Below, in pieces: positions 35,873-44,933 of a stretch of 64,000 bases of DNA. Made by a program: the position numbers and the translations under genes. Position 1 is the first letter of the stretch; every line of letters starts with the position of its first letter. The notes under the pieces are model-generated. The model made no database searches, was not told where the DNA came from, and saw only the letters and a program-made list of their open reading frames with translations. Origin of the DNA: JBBPYC01 sp038200275 (GTDB lineage: Bacteria; Pseudomonadota; Gammaproteobacteria; Burkholderiales; Burkholderiaceae_C); contig JBBPYC010000042.1 in NCBI GenBank assembly GCA_038200275.1, positions 1 through 64,000 of the forward strand, given 5' to 3'.

Positions 35873-36640
35873 TCAGTCGAGCTCCTGTACACCGCCGCCC
35901 GACACGGTCACGATCTGCCCACTGACCCAGCCCGCGGCTGGTGAACACAGGAACAGCGCCACGTTGGCCATGTCCTGCGGCTCGCCGAGGCGGTGAATCG
36001 GGGTGTTGCCGAGCATTTTTTTCTCGATCTCGGGGTTCAGCACCGACTCCAGCGCGGCGGTGCGCGTGGCACCGGGTGCCAAGCCGTTGATGCGGATGTT
36101 CTTCGGGCCCAGATCGAATGCGATGTTGCGGATCAAATGATTCGTTGCAGCCTTGGACGATCCATAAGACGCCATGCGCTGGTTCTTGTTGTCGCCGGCC
36201 ATCGAAGTGATCGCCAGCATCGCGCCGCCGCCGGCTTTCTCGATCTCAGGCGCGGCCAACTGGGCCAGCCGGAACAGCGAAAACACGTTCAGATCGAAAG
36301 CACGGCGAAAGTCCTTCATCGGCATGTCGAACGGCTTCGGCCCCCCGCCGCCGGCGTTGCTTACCAGAATGGTCAGCTTGCCCAAGCGCTTGGCCGTCTC
36401 TTGAATCAGCCGCGCCAGATCTTCTTCCTTGGTGACGTCGCAGGCCATGGCCGCAGCCTTGCCGCCCCTGCTCTCGATGTCCTTGGCCACCGTGTTGGCC
36501 GTGTCGGTGTCCAGATCGCTCACCATCACGGCGGCGCCGGCCGCAGCAAAGGTCTCGGCAATCGCGCGGCCGATGCCGGCGCCAGCGCCGGTGATGACGG
36601 CGACCTGATCGGTCAGCTTGAAGTGGGCTGGGTCATACAT
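35873..36640 (-). CDS. SDR family oxidoreductase
   Basis: A classical short-chain dehydrogenase of 255 residues: cofactor motif TGAGAGIGRAI (about 17-27), NAG in LVSNAGGGGP, catalytic Ser in ITSMAGD and catalytic YGSSK. The C-terminal GWVSGQIVTVSGGGVQELD is typical of FabG and 7-alpha-hydroxysteroid dehydrogenase relatives. An Asp in VSDLDTD at the end of strand 2 favours NAD(H). The natural substrate is unknown. Confidence 0.93.
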   Translation of the reverse strand: MYDPAHFKLTDQVAVITGAGAGIGRAIAETFAAAGAAVMVSDLDTDTANTVAKDIESRGGKAAAMACDVTKEEDLARLIQETAKRLGKLTILVSNAGGGGPKPFDMPMKDFRRAFDLNVFSLFRLAQLAAPEIEKAGGGAMLAITSMAGDNKNQRMASYGSSKAATNHLIRNIAFDLGPKNIRINGLAPGATRTAALESVLNPEIEKKMLGNTPIHRLGEPQDMANVALFLCSPAAGWVSGQIVTVSGGGVQELD

Positions 36641-36736
36641 GTGGAAAGTTCCTTTCGGTGGTAATTACGGGGTAGACAAGGTGAGCTGAGACAGCGGCGG
36701 TGCGGCTTTGGAACGCATCGCTTGGACGGCTTGCAG

Positions 36737-37330
36737 TCACACGGTTGCGGGTATATGTGCAACCCGCCGTGCGCTGCGCAGACGGAACGCCATGGCGATC
36801 AACAGCACGCCGAACAGGATGGCGAAGAAGCCGATCATCCAGACCAGCGCCATGGCGCCGGCGCCCGGTTGCATCAGCACGGCGATGCCGAACAGGACCG
36901 ACACCAGGCCAGACAGCGCATGCAGCCACTCACCCTGAATCTGCTTGCGCAGGCGCACGGCCGCAAGGATCTGGAAGATGCCGATCGCAACGGCCCAGGC
37001 GCCAATGATGTAGACCAGCGTGAGTGCGGTCAGCCCAGGCCAGAAGAATGTGGCGACCCCGGCGGCGATGCCGAGCAGCCCCACAACGACGAGCGACCAA
37101 AGCGGCTTGCCTTCTTCGCGCATGCGAAACCCGGCCACCAGTGCCACCACGCCGTCAGTCAGCGCATAAGCGCCCCAGACCAGCACGAGCAGACTGAACG
37201 TAATGCCTGGCAACGCAAGCGCCAACGCGCCGAAGACCACGGCGAACAGACCGCGCAGTGCGATCCAGCCCCATTCGCTGCGCAGGCGTTCCAGGGCAGG
37301 CAGGCTGGCGATGGGTGCGTGGGTTTGCAT
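36737..37330 (-). CDS. HdeD family membrane protein
   Basis: A 197-residue inner-membrane protein with six hydrophobic segments, starting at the conserved WGWIALRGLFAVVFGALALALPG. It has internal repetition of the G-x-x-x-L-x-W-P-G type (GVATFFWPGLTALTLVYIIGAWAV). HdeD proteins are linked to acid resistance at high cell density in enterobacteria; here the role is unproven. The start at 37330 was chosen on this N terminus. It is flanked by an NDH-2-like gene and an SDR gene on the same strand. Confidence 0.9.
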   Translation of the reverse strand: MQTHAPIASLPALERLRSEWGWIALRGLFAVVFGALALALPGITFSLLVLVWGAYALTDGVVALVAGFRMREEGKPLWSLVVVGLLGIAAGVATFFWPGLTALTLVYIIGAWAVAIGIFQILAAVRLRKQIQGEWLHALSGLVSVLFGIAVLMQPGAGAMALVWMIGFFAILFGVLLIAMAFRLRSARRVAHIPATV

Positions 37331-37377
37331 AACGCGTTTCCTTTTGGTGATGGGTTGAGAAATACAGCAGTCTTCGC

Positions 37378-38679
37378 TTAATCGAGCCGGATGCTCGGGC
37401 GCAAGCGGACATTGAGCAGATCGACGAGCCAGATCAGTCCGCCGCGCCAAAAGCCGTGGATGCGCACCTGATGCCCGCGGTACAACATGGCATGGCTCAG
37501 TTGGGCAAGCCGTCCTTTGATGGAGCCGCCGTGGAACAGGCCGAACTTGCCCAGCGACCCGTAGCCGTCGTACTGGGCGAGCGACACCAGAGAACCGAAG
37601 TCGTGGTAGCTGAACACCGGGATGGGTTTGCCATTAAGCCAATCGGGCAGGTGGTCGACCAGATGCTGGGCGTGTTGGTGCGCCACTTGTGCAGTCGGCG
37701 GCAGCGGCCGCTCCATATCAGGCAGCTTCAGACTGGCGCAGTCGCCGACAGCAAAGATCGACGGATCGCGCGTGGTCTGCAATGAAGGCTCGACCACCAG
37801 CTGATTGCTGCGCGTTGTTTCCAGGCCGGCGATCTCATGCAAGAAATCAGGTGCCTTCACGCCCGCGGCCCAGACTTTCAGCATGGCGGGAATCAATGTG
37901 CCGTCCTTCAGCCGAAACCCGCCTTCCTCGGCAGCGCTGACCTGCGCGCTGAGCCTGACGTCGACGCTGAGGCTCTCAAGCCGCTTGCGCGCGGCTTCGG
38001 AAATGTCTTCAGGGAAAGCCGACAGCAACCGGCCACCGGCCTCGAGCAACGACAGCTTGATGCGCGACGATGTGCCGGTCGCCCCGTAGGCATCGGCGGA
38101 CTCGGCAAGCTGCACCAGTTCCGCGGCCAGTTCGACCCCTGTCGCGCCGCCACCGACGATGCCGATGGATAGGTCTGACTTGTCGGCTGCGCTTTGCAGA
38201 ATGCGAATGCGAATTTCTTCGTTGAAATGGTCGGCCTCGATGCGCGAGTCGATCGTGAAGCACAGCGACTTCACGCCCTCGGTTGAAAAGTCGTTCGCGC
38301 GGCTGCCCACGGCCATGATCAGCACGTCGTAGGGCAACCGACGTGCAGCCAGCAGCTCTCGACCGTCTGGATGAACAATGGCGGCGACCTCGACCTGTTT
38401 GGCCTCACGGTCCAATCCGCACATCGCACCGGGCTGATAGGTGAACCCCGCACTGCGCGCTTGTGCCGCGTAGGCGACCTGCTGCTGATGCACATCGCGC
38501 GTGCCAGCGGCAATCATGTGCAGCATCGGCTTCCAAATGTGTGCCGAGTCCGCATCCAACAAAGTCACTGTGAAATGCTGGTTGCGTTTGGCGCGCCGAC
38601 CAAGATCGGTCGCGATTTCAATGCCAGCCACGCCGCCGCCGACCACCAAGATTCGCTTCACATTCTGGGTTTGGGTCAT
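37378..38679 (-). CDS. NAD(P)/FAD-dependent dehydrogenase, NDH-2-like
   Basis: A 433-residue flavoprotein with two dinucleotide-binding motifs, ILVVGGGVAGIEIATDLG (FAD, about 10-27) and SIGIVGGGATGVELAAEL (NADH, about 170-187), and the FAD-contacting IFAVGDCASL. The ERPLPPTAQVAHQHAQHL segment and the Trp-rich basic C terminus (RIHGFWRGGLIWLVDLL) are typical of type II NADH:quinone dehydrogenases that sit on the inner membrane without pumping protons. The adjacent HdeD gene is 47 bp downstream. It is divergent from the TetR gene, with 201 bp between. Confidence 0.9.
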   Translation of the reverse strand: MTQTQNVKRILVVGGGVAGIEIATDLGRRAKRNQHFTVTLLDADSAHIWKPMLHMIAAGTRDVHQQQVAYAAQARSAGFTYQPGAMCGLDREAKQVEVAAIVHPDGRELLAARRLPYDVLIMAVGSRANDFSTEGVKSLCFTIDSRIEADHFNEEIRIRILQSAADKSDLSIGIVGGGATGVELAAELVQLAESADAYGATGTSSRIKLSLLEAGGRLLSAFPEDISEAARKRLESLSVDVRLSAQVSAAEEGGFRLKDGTLIPAMLKVWAAGVKAPDFLHEIAGLETTRSNQLVVEPSLQTTRDPSIFAVGDCASLKLPDMERPLPPTAQVAHQHAQHLVDHLPDWLNGKPIPVFSYHDFGSLVSLAQYDGYGSLGKFGLFHGGSIKGRLAQLSHAMLYRGHQVRIHGFWRGGLIWLVDLLNVRLRPSIRLD

Positions 38680-38796
38680 CGGTTGGCTCCTTATTGGCTT
38701 ATTGGGTAGTCCCGTCACGAACTCGCCTTCAATGGCTTACGCAGTCAGCCTGCGAGCCGAGTTCAGAAGCGAAATTCAGGTACAGCGATCGCTATC

Positions 38797-38873
38797 CGTA
38801 CGGTGTTGTATCAGTTTAAGCGTACATTGTTGTATCAGTCAATCGGACATTGGTGTACGGTTGTTAGAATCAG
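38797..38873 (+). promoter_or_regulatory. Repeated candidate operators upstream of the efflux operon
   Basis: Two near-identical 19-mers lie at 38797-38815 and 38821-38839, sharing CGTAC, two variable bases, then TGTTGTATCAGT. A weaker third copy (TACGGTTGTTAGAATCAG) runs from 38856, ending 7 bases before the TetR start. The TTGTAT-like cores could also act as promoter elements. Direct-repeat operators this close to a tetR-type gene suggest autoregulation, and perhaps joint control of the divergent NDH-2 gene. Confidence 0.6.
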
Positions 38874-38880
38874 GACTGCA

Positions 38881-39459
38881 ATGACCACCCAAAAACGATC
38901 CGACGCCCAGGTCCACCGAACGCTGTTGCTCGATGCAGCAGACCATGTTTTTTCCGAGCACGGCGTTCACGTTGCGCTCGAATTCGTGACTGAGAAAGCC
39001 GGTGTAAGCCGTGCCACGCTCTACCGGAACTTCCCTGACCGTGAAGCCTTGATGAAGGCATTGCTCGAGCGTGCGTTCGAGCAACTCGAAGCGAGGGCGC
39101 AGCGCCTGCATGGCCGCAGCGATGGCCTGTTTGTCATGCTGGGTCACATGGCCGAAATGGTGGCCATCGCCACACCGGTGGCCGACCACTGGCGTGCCAC
39201 CGACCGGAGCAGCCCTGTCCTGTCCGACGCCCAGACCCGGCTGGCCCGCATGGTCAAGCCGCTGTTGGAGCAGGCCGTCTCTACGGGCGTCTGCCGGGCT
39301 GACTTGACGGCCAAGGACGTGGTGCTGATCACAAGCATGTTCGGTGCCTGTCTGCGCGGCCGCACGCCAGCCGAGCGGCGCAAGTTGTCCAAGCGGGCCC
39401 TGCGTTTGTTGCTGGAGGGCTTGTTCGCAGCCCCAACTCCGAAGATCATTCGAGCGTGA
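38881..39459 (+). CDS. TetR/AcrR family transcriptional regulator
   Basis: A 192-residue repressor. The N-terminal helix-turn-helix is clear: LLLDAADHVFSEHGVHVALEFVTEKAGVSRATLYRNFPDREALMKALLERAF (about 15-68). The remaining 120 residues are the helical ligand domain. Its stop codon overlaps the start of the MFS gene (GTGA), so it is the first gene of the efflux operon and most likely controls it by binding the repeats just upstream. The inducer is unknown, probably a pump substrate. Confidence 0.94.
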   Translation: MTTQKRSDAQVHRTLLLDAADHVFSEHGVHVALEFVTEKAGVSRATLYRNFPDREALMKALLERAFEQLEARAQRLHGRSDGLFVMLGHMAEMVAIATPVADHWRATDRSSPVLSDAQTRLARMVKPLLEQAVSTGVCRADLTAKDVVLITSMFGACLRGRTPAERRKLSKRALRLLLEGLFAAPTPKIIRA

Positions 39460-41138
39460 ACGAGCCCAAAGTCATCGGCCCCGTCCCCGATTGGACGGAG
39501 CAGGAAAAACCCAGCATGCCCGGCTCGCCGGCATCGCTTGCGCATTCGATGCCGGTGCGCATCGCTTATGCCTGCGTGGCCGTGCTGATCGGGCTGACGG
39601 GCGGTCTCGGTGCCGGTCTTGTCGCTGCCAATATGGGAGCTATCCAGGGCCAACTCGGCCTGACCTCGGTGCAAGGTGCCTGGCTGCCAGCCGCTTATGT
39701 GATGGTCAACGTGACGGCGAACCTGCTGGTGTTCAAGTTCCGCCAGCAATACGGCATCCGGTTGTTTGCGGAGCTGGGGCTGTCGCTCTATGCAATCGTG
39801 ACGCTGCTGCACCTGTTTGTCGAGGGCTTCGAGATGGCGGTGGCGGTTCGTGCAGTCAGCGGTTTGGTCAGCGCAGCCACCAGCACGTTGGCGGTGCTGT
39901 ACATGCTGCAAGCATTTCCCAAAGCCAAGCTGGGCGCGGGTCTCGTCGTTGGTTTGACCATTGCACAGCTTGCTACCCCGTTGGCCTGGCTGCTGTCGCC
40001 CGCCATGCTGGACCTGGGCGACTGGCGCACGTTGTATCAGTTCGAAGCCGGGCTGGCGCTGTGTTCACTGGCTGCGGTGGTGGTGCTGAAGCTGCCGCTG
40101 GGCATGCGCATCCAGGTACTGGAACCGCTGGACTTTTTGACGTTCGCGTTGGTCGCGCCCGGCGTGGCGCTGCTGGCGGCCGTGCTGGTGCAGGGTGTCA
40201 ACGGCTGGTGGCAGGACTCCGCCTGGTTGGGTTGGGCGCTGATCGCATCGATCGTGCTGCTGACCACGGCGGGCGTCATCGAATACCAACGGAAGACACC
40301 GCTGCTGCAGATCCGCTGGCTGCTCGATGTGTCGACACTGCGTTTCATCCTGGGCGCATTGCTGATGCGCTTCATGCTGTCCGAACAAACCTATGGCGCA
40401 GTTGGCCTGCTGCGCACATTGGGCATGGGGCCAGACCAGTTGCAACCGCTCTACGCGGTGATGCTGGTCGGCATGATCTGCGGCATGGCGGTCAGCGCCA
40501 TCACCTTTGGGCAAAAAGCGATCGTGCTTCAGATCCTGTTCTCGGTTGTGCTGATCGTGGTTGGTAGCTGGCTGGATCACCAGTCAACGAGTCAAAGCCG
40601 GCCTCATGATTTTTTCCTGAGCCAGTTCCTGCTTTCGTTCGCGTCGGCGATGTTCATGGGGCCGCTGCTGATGATCGGCATCATGCAGGCGCTCAAGCAC
40701 GGTGCGGATCACATGATCACGTTTATGGTGCTGTTCGCAATGACGCAAAGCTTGGGTGGTCTGCTGGGCCCAGCCGTGCTTGGCACGATGCAAGCCGAGC
40801 GCACGCAGGTCTACGTCCAGTCGATCGGCTCGCACCTTGATGCGGGCAATCCTGCTGTCGCGCAGCGGCTTGCGCAGCAGCAAGGCGGTTTGGCCGGCCG
40901 CGTGACCGATCCGAGCGCACGCGCTGCGCAAGCTGCAGCGCAACTGGGTCAGGTCGTACACCGGGAAGCATCGGTGCGTGCATTCAACGATGTGTTTGCA
41001 GTCATTGCCGCGATGGCGCTGGTGTTTCTCGCGTGGTCGCTCTACCGGGTGAAGGTCGCTGCTGGCCAAGCGAAGCGGGCCGCCTCCGCTGCGCCAGCAC
41101 CTACTGCGTCACGTAGCGCCGGCGCAGCATCAATTTAA
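39456..41138 (+). CDS. MFS drug efflux pump, DHA2 family (EmrB-like)
   Basis: A 560-residue inner-membrane protein with 14 hydrophobic segments. The first region LTGGLGAGLVAANMGAIQGQLGLTSVQGAWLPAAYVMVN corresponds to TM1-2 of DHA2 pumps, and a G-rich LGGLLGPAVLGTMQAER segment lies near TM13. A long periplasmic loop (about 450-510, Ala/Gln-rich) precedes the last segment. It should pump hydrophobic drugs using the proton gradient, together with the adaptor and outer-membrane channel encoded next. The start is GTG overlapping tetR. Confidence 0.93.
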   Translation: MNEPKVIGPVPDWTEQEKPSMPGSPASLAHSMPVRIAYACVAVLIGLTGGLGAGLVAANMGAIQGQLGLTSVQGAWLPAAYVMVNVTANLLVFKFRQQYGIRLFAELGLSLYAIVTLLHLFVEGFEMAVAVRAVSGLVSAATSTLAVLYMLQAFPKAKLGAGLVVGLTIAQLATPLAWLLSPAMLDLGDWRTLYQFEAGLALCSLAAVVVLKLPLGMRIQVLEPLDFLTFALVAPGVALLAAVLVQGVNGWWQDSAWLGWALIASIVLLTTAGVIEYQRKTPLLQIRWLLDVSTLRFILGALLMRFMLSEQTYGAVGLLRTLGMGPDQLQPLYAVMLVGMICGMAVSAITFGQKAIVLQILFSVVLIVVGSWLDHQSTSQSRPHDFFLSQFLLSFASAMFMGPLLMIGIMQALKHGADHMITFMVLFAMTQSLGGLLGPAVLGTMQAERTQVYVQSIGSHLDAGNPAVAQRLAQQQGGLAGRVTDPSARAAQAAAQLGQVVHREASVRAFNDVFAVIAAMALVFLAWSLYRVKVAAGQAKRAASAAPAPTASRSAGAASI

Positions 41139-41148
41139 CGGAGCCAAT

Positions 41149-42402
41149 ATGAATCAGAACGCGTCAACGCGTCCTTCTACAGTCCCTACCAGGCCTTTGG
41201 ATCTGGAGCTGCAACCGCTCACCGACGGGGCCAGCGCGCCGGCAGTTCAATCGGCGCCGGCTCCACCACCCGCGCCGCCGCCTCCCGCTGCTTCTGCCGC
41301 TCCCAAGACCGTCAAGGCGTCACGCTTCGCGATCTTTGCGATGCTGCTCGTCGCACTGGCGGGGGTGCTGATGATCTTGTGGGCATGGCAGCTCGGGCCG
41401 TTCAAGACGGCCACGGTCGGCACCGACAACGCCTACGTGCGCGGACAGATCACTGTGCTGGCGCCGCAGGTCAATGGCTACGTTGCTGAAGTACTCGTTC
41501 AAGACTTCGAAAAAGTCAAGGCAGGTCAGACGCTGGTTCGCATCGACGACCGCATCTATGCCGGCAAAGTAAACGCAGCCGAGGCGCAAGTCGCCAGCGC
41601 CAAGGCGCAACTCTCGAATTCCGGCCAGACGCAGGCGACGAACAAGGCCGATCTTGGATCGCGGCGCGCTGCCTTGAGTTCGGCGCAAGCCGAAGCCAAG
41701 CGCGCGCAGGCTGACTTGCGGCGTGCGGACCAGCTTGCCAAAAGAGGGTCGGTTTCGCTGCGCGAGCGTGACCAGGCCCGTGCCACGGCCGAACTCGCGT
41801 TGGCCAACGTACGCAAGGCGCGTGCGGATATCGACATCGGGCAGCAGAAGATCGAGTCCACCACCGTGTCGCGCGACGGGCTCGAAGCGCAGGTGCAGGC
41901 GGCCGAAGCGCAGCTCGGCCTTGCAAAAATCGATCTGGCCAACACGATCGTGCACGCACCGCGCGACGGCCAGCTTGGCGAGGCCAGCGTGCGGCTCGGC
42001 CAGTACGTGACGGCCGGTTCGCAGTTGATGTTTCTGGTGCCGGACGCACTCTGGGTCGTTGCCAACTTCAAGGAAACCCAGACCGCACACATGCACATCG
42101 GCCAGCCCGTGCAATTCAAGGTGGATGCGCTCAACGGCGCTGCGCTGACCGGCCGCATCGACGTGATCGCACCAGCTACCGGCTCTGAGTTCAGCGTGCT
42201 ACGCGCCGACAACGCCAGCGGCAACTTCACCAAAGTCGTGCAGCGGCTACCAGTCCGCATTGCGATCGATCCCGATCAGCCGTTGGCAGCGCGATTGCGC
42301 CCCGGCATGTCGGTGGTCGCTCAGGTCGACACGACAGCCCAACCTGTTCAACAAGCTCGGTCGGTCACGCCCAATTCGGTGGCTAAGGAAGCGGCAAGAT
42401 GA
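41149..42402 (+). CDS. HlyD/EmrA family membrane fusion protein
   Basis: A 417-residue periplasmic adaptor anchored by one N-terminal membrane segment (AIFAMLLVALAGVLMILWAWQLG, about 62-84) after a Pro/Ala-rich cytoplasmic tail. The biotinyl-lipoyl-like half-motifs are VGTDNAYVRGQITVLAPQVNGYVAEVLVQDFEKVKAGQTLVRID and, after a long coiled-coil hairpin, NTIVHAPRDGQLGEASVRLGQYV. It links the MFS pump to the outer-membrane channel. It is 10 bp after the pump gene and overlaps the next by 4 bp. Confidence 0.95.
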   Translation: MNQNASTRPSTVPTRPLDLELQPLTDGASAPAVQSAPAPPPAPPPPAASAAPKTVKASRFAIFAMLLVALAGVLMILWAWQLGPFKTATVGTDNAYVRGQITVLAPQVNGYVAEVLVQDFEKVKAGQTLVRIDDRIYAGKVNAAEAQVASAKAQLSNSGQTQATNKADLGSRRAALSSAQAEAKRAQADLRRADQLAKRGSVSLRERDQARATAELALANVRKARADIDIGQQKIESTTVSRDGLEAQVQAAEAQLGLAKIDLANTIVHAPRDGQLGEASVRLGQYVTAGSQLMFLVPDALWVVANFKETQTAHMHIGQPVQFKVDALNGAALTGRIDVIAPATGSEFSVLRADNASGNFTKVVQRLPVRIAIDPDQPLAARLRPGMSVVAQVDTTAQPVQQARSVTPNSVAKEAAR

Positions 42403-43829
42403 AACATCGATTCACGCTTGCGCGATCGTTGTCTCGACACGCGGGCGCTTTGCTTGCGGCTTCCCTCGCTTTGGCGGGATGCATGCCCGCGCATCGTCAG
42501 GCGCCAGTGCTGGCGCAGATCAACGTGCCAAGTGACTGGGCGGCTTCGCGCAGCAGCAGCGGGACGCGCATCGATACCCGCTGGTGGCAGTCGTTCGGCG
42601 ACGAATCGCTGGACCGCTACGTCGAAGCGGCACAGGTGCGCAACACCGACTTGCTGGTGGCAGGCTCCCGGCTCGACGCAGCGCGGGCACAGGTGCAATT
42701 GGCAAGGTCCGCGTTGGGGCCAACGCTTCGCGCGACCACTGGCGTGAATGTGGAAAGCGCACCAGGTGCCGCCGGCACCAATTCAATTTCACGCGCCATC
42801 CAGCCCGGCTTGCAGGCATCTTGGGAGCTGGACCTGTGGGGACGGTTGCGCGCGCAAGCCCGCGCGGCGCAGTTGCAATTCCTTGCAAGCGCAGCGGATC
42901 GCGACGCCGTTGCACTGTCAATCAGCGCCGGGACGGTTGAGACGTACATCGGCCTGCTAGCGCTCGAATCGCAATTGCGGCAGACACAGGACACCGCGAA
43001 GTCGCGCGCCGAAGCGCTGCGCATCGCGCGGGACAAGGCAAGCGTCGGCTACACATCGCAGTTGCAAGTGACCCAGGCCGAGTCGGAATACCAGGGCGTG
43101 CTGCAAAGCTTGCCGCAACTTGAGGCATCGATTGCGCGCCAGTACAACGCGCTGCGCTTGCTGACCGGCGAAGTGCCGGGGGTGCGCGGGAGCCCGCCAC
43201 AAGCCGAGCGACTGGCCAGATTGCAACTGCCGGAGGTGCCGGTCGCGCTGCCGTCCGAGCTGCTGCGGCGTCGGCCCGATCTCGCACAGGCCGAGCGGTT
43301 GCTGGCCGCCAGCGATGCCTCCCTTGCTGCCAGCCGCGCCGCTTTTTTGCCGCAGGTGTCGCTCAGTGCAAGCCTTGGCTCATTGTTTGTCAACTCGCTC
43401 GACTACGACCCGACACGGGTCTGGAGCATCGGCGGCAGCGTCCTCGCGCCGCTGTTTGATCGCGGTCGGCTCGCCGCTCAGTACGACACCTCTGCTGCCC
43501 AGCGCGACCAGGCCGCATTCGGTTATCGCGGCGCGGTGCTCAGAGCATTCGGCGACGTTGAGAACGCGCTGGTCGGCGTCGATCGCTTGCAGCAGCAACT
43601 CGATCACGCGGCGCGACGACGCGTGGTGCTGTTGCGGTCGGTGCAATACGCCAAAGAACGTTACGAATCCGGCTACGCGCCTTATCTCGAACAGCTTGAT
43701 GCGCAGCGCAATCTCTATCAGACCCAGATCGAACTCATCAACGTTCGACAAGCGCAGTTGCTGAACCGGCTTGCGCTGTACAAGGCGTTGGGGGGTGGCT
43801 GGCGTCCCGAGTCAGCGCTGCCTTCGTGA
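42399..43829 (+). CDS. Outer-membrane efflux channel lipoprotein, NodT family
   Basis: A 476-residue TolC-type channel. The signal peptide ends at the lipobox ALAGC, so it is lipid-anchored. Two OEP repeats follow (about 65-255 and 265-465), with typical LQASWELDLWGRLRAQARAA, ELLRRRPDLAQAERLLAASDA and ERYESGYAPYLEQLDAQRNLYQTQ. The gene completes a tripartite export system with the MFS pump and HlyD adaptor, all under the TetR regulator. Confidence 0.95.
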   Translation: MKHRFTLARSLSRHAGALLAASLALAGCMPAHRQAPVLAQINVPSDWAASRSSSGTRIDTRWWQSFGDESLDRYVEAAQVRNTDLLVAGSRLDAARAQVQLARSALGPTLRATTGVNVESAPGAAGTNSISRAIQPGLQASWELDLWGRLRAQARAAQLQFLASAADRDAVALSISAGTVETYIGLLALESQLRQTQDTAKSRAEALRIARDKASVGYTSQLQVTQAESEYQGVLQSLPQLEASIARQYNALRLLTGEVPGVRGSPPQAERLARLQLPEVPVALPSELLRRRPDLAQAERLLAASDASLAASRAAFLPQVSLSASLGSLFVNSLDYDPTRVWSIGGSVLAPLFDRGRLAAQYDTSAAQRDQAAFGYRGAVLRAFGDVENALVGVDRLQQQLDHAARRRVVLLRSVQYAKERYESGYAPYLEQLDAQRNLYQTQIELINVRQAQLLNRLALYKALGGGWRPESALPS

Positions 43830-43910
43830 AGGCACGACGCCCGGCTAATTAGCGCAATGAGGTGGGCTCGGCGGCGCGACCGACGCAGGCGCGCGCACAG
43901 TCTGCTTGCT

Positions 43911-44570
43911 TCAGCGCGACTCGGTGGCGTCCTCGTCTAGCCAGCCTGCAGCCACCGCGAGCCCGCAGACAGCGACGACGCTGGCTGGAATCAGCAGCAC
44001 GAACCCAGCTGGCATCAAGGAAGCGGCGTACGCGCCGGCCAATGCGCCGGTCGCCAGGCTCGCCCACAGCGCGGCTGGCTCGGCGACCTTCGACCACGCG
44101 CTGCGATGCAGCATGGCATCGGCCACGCCACTGGCCAGCGTGACCAGCGTGCCCGTGATGTAGCCCCTGGGTCCGACGCCTTTTCTCGGCGCAAGCGCGA
44201 CGTTGTTCCAGCCCATCGCGAAAGCAAGCAAGCCGAGCGTCACCAGCTCCGGCACGCTGCGCGACGCAAGAAGTGCGGCGATGAACAGCAATGCTGCTTC
44301 GAGTTGCAACGCTGCGGTCTCCCGACCACGCGTGCCGTCGTTGACGCAACGGCCCATGAAAGCCCCTGCCAGAAACAGCAGGATCACGCCGCCATACAGA
44401 CCCACACGTCGCCAGTTGCCGTCCATCACCGAAGCAAACATGCGCGTCGTGTTACCGCTCATGTAAGTGGGGAAGATGCGCAACTGCTCGAAGAACAGCA
44501 AGATGCCCACGGTGTCGATCCAGCCGGCGACGGCCGTCATCGCATAAGCCGGTAGCGTGCGGGCCGTCAT
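43911..44570 (-). CDS. YoaK/DUF1275 family membrane protein
   Basis: A 219-residue membrane protein with six to seven hydrophobic segments. The DUF1275 hallmarks are present: AGWIDTVGILLFFEQLRIFPTYMSGNTTRM at residues 15-45 and the RGYITGTLVTLASGVAD segment at about 135-150. Function is unknown for the family. It is convergent with the efflux operon; 340 bp upstream of its start begins the divergent rnk-like gene leader. Confidence 0.9.
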   Translation of the reverse strand: MTARTLPAYAMTAVAGWIDTVGILLFFEQLRIFPTYMSGNTTRMFASVMDGNWRRVGLYGGVILLFLAGAFMGRCVNDGTRGRETAALQLEAALLFIAALLASRSVPELVTLGLLAFAMGWNNVALAPRKGVGPRGYITGTLVTLASGVADAMLHRSAWSKVAEPAALWASLATGALAGAYAASLMPAGFVLLIPASVVAVCGLAVAAGWLDEDATESR

Positions 44571-44668
44571 GCAGCCGAGGTTTCTGTCTGGTGGTGCATG
44601 TGGATTGGGTGAAGGCGGCCGGATATCGGCACGGACTGTGCGGCCATTGCTTGAACAAAGGAGGAAGC

Positions 44669-44686
44669 ACCGTTAAAATACACGGT
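44669..44686 (-). promoter_or_regulatory. Inverted repeat ACCGT-N8-ACGGT
   Basis: A perfect 5-bp dyad with an AT-rich 8-base centre (TAAAATAC) lies in the 363-bp gap between the divergent DUF1275 and rnk-like genes, about 100 bp upstream of the DUF1275 start. The AT-rich centre may include a -10 element. It is a candidate operator only. Confidence 0.3.
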
Positions 44687-44890
44687 ATGTATGGCCCGAT
44701 GACCACTTTTTACGACGTTGCGTTTGCAGCCCGGCCGATGGCCGCGGGCAGCCTTTGCGCACACGCGTTGTCGGTCACGGGAGCCGGCTCAGAGCGTACT
44801 CCAGCACGCTTCTGAGCCCGGCGGTCCGCTTCAACTTTTTAGCGCGAACTTCGACCGCCGGGCGCCAATCAAGCGCAACAGCGCCGCCTT

Positions 44891-44928
44891 GTCTCCAATG
44901 GAAAGGTTGCGTTCGATTGGAGACCTTT
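44891..44928 (+). promoter_or_regulatory. Leader hairpin(s) covering the rnk ribosome-binding site
   Basis: GTCTCCAAT (44891-44899) is perfectly complementary to ATTGGAGAC (44916-44924), which contains the only Shine-Dalgarno-like GGAG, 11 bases before the rnk ATG at 44934. A second, incompatible stem is possible between AAAGGT (44902-44907) and ACCTTT (44923-44928). The region could switch ribosome access. Confidence 0.55.
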
Positions 44929-44933
44929 CACCC

